Source: Candidatus Nitrosotenuis uzonensis
Lineage (GTDB): Archaea > Thermoproteota > Nitrososphaeria > Nitrososphaerales > Nitrosopumilaceae
Direction of reading: 5' to 3'
Length of the DNA: 64,000 nucleotides
Assembly: GCF_000723185.1 (NCBI RefSeq)
Contig: NZ_CBTY010000009.1
Span: 62,001-126,000, forward strand
Of this stretch, positions 60,884 through 64,000 are shown piece after piece. A program made the translations under genes and the position numbers. The notes beneath the pieces were generated by a model that saw only the letters and a program-made list of their open reading frames with translations, had not been told where the DNA came from and searched no databases. Each line of letters opens with the position of its first letter. Position 1 is the stretch's first letter.

Positions 60884-61030
60884 TTGCTGGAATTAATTAA
60901 TGATAAAGTTCTGCGCATACAAGCAAACACGTGTTACGAGTTGCTCAGAAACATTGTAGAGTGTTTCAAGACACACTCAAGGTCAGATGAGCTTCTCCTA
61001 AATACAAAGTCAAAAATACATGGCGTGTAG
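60884..61030 (+). CDS. Candidate small protein, 48 aa, leaderless TTG start
   Basis: From TTG 60884 to TAG 61028-61030 the frame reads LELINDKVLRIQANTCYELL and continues with two Cys-bearing helical segments (RNIVECFK, DELLLNTKSKIHG). A TATA-like TTATTAAATAAG (60846-60857) stands about 27 nt upstream, which fits a leaderless start. The stop lies one base from the stop of the convergent gene, matching the 3' packing of real pairs here. Against it are the lack of an ATG and no family recognition. Otherwise the 217-nt gap holds nothing. Confidence 0.4.
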   Translation: MLELINDKVLRIQANTCYELLRNIVECFKTHSRSDELLLNTKSKIHGV

Positions 61031-61031
61031 T

Positions 61032-61550
61032 TTAGGAGCTCTTTTGTTTTCTTTTTCTGTATACCAGTATTGTTCCAACAGTTATTGCAGCAATCACAGC
61101 TAATACAATAGGTAGATACGGGATCTGTCCATTTACAATTTTTTCTTCCATCTGAACTGACGGTTCTGGAGCTCCAGTAATAACAAGTCTGTGAGTTCCA
61201 TTACCCGCAAATTGCAGTGTTACAAAGTGAATTTTATCATTTTTTAGAACCTTGGGAAAAAACTCCTGCTCATCAATGAAGAATTGTATTGGCTCCCGTG
61301 TTACGTTAAGAGGAATTTGCATTTCCCCGAGATTGTTTGAGAGACTGCTGTAGATCTCAATCTCTAGCTTGTTGCCTTGCAGGTCTACACTTTTCACATC
61401 AAAATTTCCAACTATCTCCAATGGATATTTTTTTCCATCCACAGTAACCTCAAAGGTAGTTTTCATCCCCGTTCTATCGGACAGAGGCTGCCCATATGCC
61501 GGCAACAAGATCAGTGGTAATAGAAACAACAAAAGCAGTAAGAGATTCAA
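61032..61550 (-). CDS. Exported/membrane-anchored hypothetical protein
   Basis: I start at TTG 61550, one base after the eL15 stop, giving MNLLLLLLFLLPLILLPAYG, an obvious signal sequence; the open frame extends upstream into eL15 but the extra residues are that gene in another frame. The 172-residue product has a beta-rich outside domain (TTFEVTVDGKKYPLEIVGNF) and a C-terminal membrane helix (about 140-165, PIVLAVIAAITVGTILVY) with a basic tail (RKRKQKSS). It is a type I membrane protein of unknown function, co-transcribed with eL15. Confidence 0.65.
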   Translation of the reverse strand: MNLLLLLLFLLPLILLPAYGQPLSDRTGMKTTFEVTVDGKKYPLEIVGNFDVKSVDLQGNKLEIEIYSSLSNNLGEMQIPLNVTREPIQFFIDEQEFFPKVLKNDKIHFVTLQFAGNGTHRLVITGAPEPSVQMEEKIVNGQIPYLPIVLAVIAAITVGTILVYRKRKQKSS

Positions 61551-61551
61551 T

Positions 61552-62004
61552 TTATGTTGAGAGGACTCGCTTTCGGAGCTCTTTGTCTTTTGCAATTCTA
61601 GGATGAGACTTGTCTGCAAGTATTGCCTCAAACCAGTAATGAAATCCATCTTTGTACAAAAAGTAAGATCCCAGTAGCTTCAGATTCTTGTATTTTTCAG
61701 CAACCCTTCTTTCTGCAACCTGCTTCATGTTGACTTCTGCCTTCATGCGAGTAACACCTAGGTGTTTTTGTCGTCTTCCTGCAACAGGTCTTTGACGCCT
61801 CATACCGCCAGTTCCAACGCGCACTCGAATTGCAACCATCCCCTGCTTTGCCTTGTAGCCAAGTCGTCTTGCCCTCTGAATTCGGCTAGGCTTGTCAATC
61901 CTGGTAAAGGCGCTTTGTTTCCTCCAGATTATGGCTCTCTTTCGTATTTCAGGTGAGTTTTCCCTCCACATGTTAAGCCATGCTACGTCTTGTCTTGTGC
62001 GCAT
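61552..62004 (-). CDS. rpl15e: Ribosomal protein eL15
   Basis: A 150-residue protein starting at ATG 62004 (MRTRQDVAWLNMWRENSPEI). Typical blocks are RARRLGYKAKQGMVAIRVRVG, GGMRRQRPVAGRRQKHLGVTR and LGSYFLYKDGFHYWFEAILADK SHP. It belongs to the large ribosomal subunit; the archaeal family is about 150 residues without the eukaryotic N-terminal extension. The frame is open upstream to 62208, but those residues are not family-like, and a TATA box lies just upstream of 62004. Confidence 0.95.
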   Translation of the reverse strand: MRTRQDVAWLNMWRENSPEIRKRAIIWRKQSAFTRIDKPSRIQRARRLGYKAKQGMVAIRVRVGTGGMRRQRPVAGRRQKHLGVTRMKAEVNMKQVAERRVAEKYKNLKLLGSYFLYKDGFHYWFEAILADKSHPRIAKDKELRKRVLST

Positions 62005-62024
62005 TACCGCCGCTACCCAAGTCC

Positions 62025-62033
62025 TATTTATAT
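62025..62033 (-). promoter_or_regulatory. TATA box of eL15 gene
   Basis: ATATAAATA read on the minus strand about 20-29 nt before ATG 62004, the position of an archaeal TATA box on a leaderless transcript. The 234-nt gap upstream also holds an 8-bp inverted repeat: TGATATGA at 62163-62170 and TCATATCA at 62210-62217, 39 nt apart, between the eL15 and coiled-coil gene starts. Confidence 0.6.
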
Positions 62034-62238
62034 CTCTAACAGCTCTTAGTACGCCAACAAGATCAATAATTGAAAAAAGAATGTCCGCTAGTGTCAGAAT
62101 TCTCCTAGAGTTTTTCACTAGCAGGAATTTCAGGATGTGAAACTCACAATATGTGAGAGTGTTGATATGATAAACATTTCTAGCTTGTCCAATACAGACG
62201 ACTAGCACGTCATATCATAGAAGTCCAAAGACATCATA

Positions 62239-62934
62239 TTGACTGAGAAGCACATAAACAAAATAACAAGAGAACAAGAAGAGCTCAAAAAACACTATGG
62301 CCAGAATACCAGCGCCGAAGATGAGTGGTCCCATATAACCGGAGTTGGAACGAAGATTGATGCTGCGGATCCCATGGCAGTAACAGACAGGATGATCATC
62401 TTTGGCAGGGATCAAGTCAAATCTACAAAGGCAGAACTGATCAAGGAAAAATCTGAGGAATTCATGGATCAGATCAACAACACAAATCAATATCTCAAAT
62501 TTGTAAATGCCCATCTTGTTGAAAAAAAGAACAAGCTTGACAAACTAAAAGAGGCAGAAAAAAGATTCAAAGAAGAGATAGAATCACTTCAGGCAGACAA
62601 AGTTAAACCCAGAGATGAATTGGAAAAAGTGAACTGCAAATATGTTACAGAAGCGGATAGAAAATCTCTCCTAGTACATCTTGAAAATGAGAAAAACCAT
62701 CTCAAGGAGAAAATATCGTATCATGCAGAGCAGATAGAAAAGACTCGTAAAGAAATTGACAAAAAGGAAGAACAGATACAATACCTAAAGCAGGAAATAG
62801 AAAATGCTACAAACCAGCAATCTAAAACAGCTGATCCGCTCAAGGTAATAGAGCAGGAGCTTGCAAGATTGGGTGTAAAAGACAATGTGAAAATACGCGA
62901 AGCAATAGACATTCTTTCAAAGAAACTACGCTAG
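62239..62934 (+). CDS. Coiled-coil protein, 231 aa
   Basis: Begins with TTG (MTEKHINKITREQEELKKHY). Residues about 1-60 are polar with SAEDEWSHITGVGTKIDAAD, and residues about 70-215 are nearly unbroken heptads rich in Lys and Glu (KLDKLKEAEKRFKEEIESLQ, ENEKNHLKEKISYHAEQIEK). The last 30 residues form a short helical cap. It is a rod-like cytoplasmic protein, possibly a scaffold for chromosome or cell division functions, but nothing specific is visible. It lies divergent from eL15. Confidence 0.75.
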   Translation: MTEKHINKITREQEELKKHYGQNTSAEDEWSHITGVGTKIDAADPMAVTDRMIIFGRDQVKSTKAELIKEKSEEFMDQINNTNQYLKFVNAHLVEKKNKLDKLKEAEKRFKEEIESLQADKVKPRDELEKVNCKYVTEADRKSLLVHLENEKNHLKEKISYHAEQIEKTRKEIDKKEEQIQYLKQEIENATNQQSKTADPLKVIEQELARLGVKDNVKIREAIDILSKKLR

Positions 62935-62959
62935 AACCATAAGCTTTTTTTCTGGTCCA

Positions 62960-63556
62960 ATGTCTGCCGATTATGTGAAACGTTACGCGCTTTTTGTACT
63001 ATTGATACTTCCAGTGCACATAGCTTTTGCACTCACAGTAGATGTTACAACGGATAAAACCACCTACAATTACGGTGACTACCTTACAGTCATAATCACC
63101 GTCTCCGAAGTTTCAGACAGTGTTGCAGTCATGCACATAGTAGGACCTGATGGAGTTAAAAGTTCGGCAATTCCGATTCCAATAAAAGATATGAACACAT
63201 CAATTACAACGCCAAACGCGTTTGATCCGCAGCTATACAAGGAAGGCAGATACCAGATCCAGATAACATACGCTGGCGCCGATGCCTCTACAGAGTTTGA
63301 GATTGTGGACGCAGGCAATGCCTTTTTACCTTTTGGTAGCAATCTCATAATATCACAGTGGACAGATGGAATTATTTCCGACTATAGCTTGCTCAAGTTC
63401 CTGTCAGACAAGGGTGCAATCTCAATAAATCCTGAAGAATCCATGAAGATTCCACAATGGTACAAAAACAATGCAGGATGGTGGCTTGAGCGAAAGATAA
63501 CAGATGTCGAGTTTCTCAATGCGCTACAATATCTAATCGACCAGAAGATCGTCTAG
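62960..63556 (+). CDS. Exported protein with thaumarchaeal IP.WYKNNAGWW module
   Basis: A 198-residue protein. Signal peptide at about 1-24 (ending HIAFAL), then a beta-sandwich of Ig type (VTTDKTTYNYGDYLTVIITV, EGRYQIQITYAG). The last 35 residues (MKIPQWYKNNAGWWLERKIT with DVEFLNALQYLIDQKIV) form a compact helical module seen widely on surface proteins of this phylum, to my knowledge. It has no membrane anchor, so the module may attach the protein to the cell envelope. The stop is interlocked with that of the next, convergent gene. Confidence 0.8.
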   Translation: MSADYVKRYALFVLLILPVHIAFALTVDVTTDKTTYNYGDYLTVIITVSEVSDSVAVMHIVGPDGVKSSAIPIPIKDMNTSITTPNAFDPQLYKEGRYQIQITYAGADASTEFEIVDAGNAFLPFGSNLIISQWTDGIISDYSLLKFLSDKGAISINPEESMKIPQWYKNNAGWWLERKITDVEFLNALQYLIDQKIV

Positions 63557-64000
63557 TTTTTCTTTCTTCCAGCTTTGCCGATTCCCCACAGAACAATCAT
63601 TATTATCATTGCGATAATAAATGCTGCAACCATTGGGGCCACAAACTCAAATGCCATACCTCTACTCGATTTTGGCTCCGAAGCGGATTCATCCAGTACG
63701 CACTGGCCGTTTACAAGTATGGTTCCAGGACCGCAGCTCTGATCAAGAACACACGCGCCATCTTTTAACACCGTGCCTGGTCCGCATATTGATTCTTCAA
63801 TAGGCGGTTCAGTCTCAGGTGTTTCTGCCACCGGCGGAGAAACTTGCTCTACCACACACTGGCCGTTTACAAGTATGGTTCCAGGACCGCAGCTCATCTC
63901 AGGTGTTTCTTGTATTAGGGGCTCTTGAGGAATCTCCTCAGGTATTTCAGCCGGTTCAGTAGGTTCTGCAGGCTCTTCCATAGATTCTCCTACGGGTGCA
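63553..64000 (-). CDS. C-terminal part of a large surface protein with CGPGT repeats (cut by window edge)
   Basis: The open frame continues past 64000, so only the last 149 residues are seen. They contain acidic Pro/Glu-rich stalk sequence and three repeats of the form CGPGT(I/V)L(V/K).G.CV (CGPGTILVNGQCV twice, CGPGTVLKDGACV once), each with two cysteines that could form a loop-like disulphide. A membrane helix (about 28-6 residues from the end, FVAPMVAAFIIAMIIMIVLW) and a basic end KAGRKKN anchor it. The protein is probably a cell-surface enzyme or adhesin whose functional domain lies outside the window. Confidence 0.8.
   Translation of the reverse strand, partial: APVGESMEEPAEPTEPAEIPEEIPQEPLIQETPEMSCGPGTILVNGQCVVEQVSPPVAETPETEPPIEESICGPGTVLKDGACVLDQSCGPGTILVNGQCVLDESASEPKSSRGMAFEFVAPMVAAFIIAMIIMIVLWGIGKAGRKKN

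Noticed and set aside
62005-62208. N-terminal extension of eL15 by 68 residues
   Set aside because: A TATA box lies inside it, family members start at MRTRQD-like sequence, and the added residues match nothing typical of eL15.

Overview
The window is a gene-dense archaeal chromosome segment from an ammonia-oxidiser-type thaumarchaeon (Nitrososphaerota). The evidence is the gene set: archaeal/eukaryotic-type information genes (Rpo7, Spt4, eL15, aEF-1beta, two-domain Cdc48, TruD, Pth2, NurA-HerA-Mre11-Rad50), a lysine-type (K+-independent) membrane pyrophosphatase, multi-cupredoxin membrane protein beside heme O synthase, pyruvoyl arginine decarboxylase, GTP-type dephospho-CoA kinase, and surface-protein modules that I associate with Thaumarchaeota (ERGWA tail, IP.WYKNNAGWW module, CGPGT..V.G.CV repeats). 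No ammonia monooxygenase or rRNA lies here, so the genus is not settled; moderate AT content and the gene set fit the Nitrosopumilales/Nitrosotenuis side best. There is no CRISPR array and no intact mobile element.

Layout. 0-6.6 kb: a cut-off aldo/keto reductase, a radical SAM protein, a small CxxC protein, an exported PQQ-type sugar dehydrogenase, a decayed IS transposase, two exported proteins sharing a YLP.GY domain, and a headless gene fragment abutting tRNA-Val; this is the most accessory-looking part. 6.6-25.3 kb: PepF peptidase, membrane proteins, arginine decarboxylase, peroxiredoxin, tRNA-Thr, an RGG-like DEAD-box helicase, two stand-alone RAM (Lrp ligand-binding) proteins, a DUF255 thioredoxin-fold protein, alcohol dehydrogenase, a His/Met-rich exported repeat protein and an NHL-thioredoxin, interspersed with small conserved-looking unknowns. 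25.4-34.9 kb: glycosyltransferase, TruD, a beta-propeller, Pth2, geranylgeranyl reductase, and a tight zinc-ribbon/aEF-1beta/Cdc48/winged-helix operon. 34-43.3 kb: heme O synthase divergent from the triple cupredoxin protein, JAMM protease, small regulators, membrane and soluble pyrophosphatases, dephospho-CoA kinase and a DUF59-Mrp ATPase. 43.5-50.8 kb: Rpo7-Spt4, a soluble histidine kinase, and NadC/NadA/NadX, which together form the aspartate-to-nicotinate-mononucleotide route. 50.9-64 kb: A-type ATPase subunit C, the NurA-HerA-Mre11-Rad50 end-resection operon, a HEAT-repeat protein, a TlpA-like thioredoxin, eL15, a coiled-coil protein and two surface proteins, the last running off the right edge.

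Architecture. Genes are short-spaced and frequently start with TTG or GTG. TATA-like boxes about 25 nt upstream of start codons suggest many leaderless messages. Almost all convergent gene pairs meet within about 20 nt, and eight pairs have interlocked stop codons within one 4-nt palindrome-like word (CTAG, TTAG or TTAA), leaving no room for conventional terminators between them. No gene-free stretch exceeds 300 nt; the longest are about 225-235 nt (upstream of rpo7 and of eL15) and hold promoters and short inverted repeats only.
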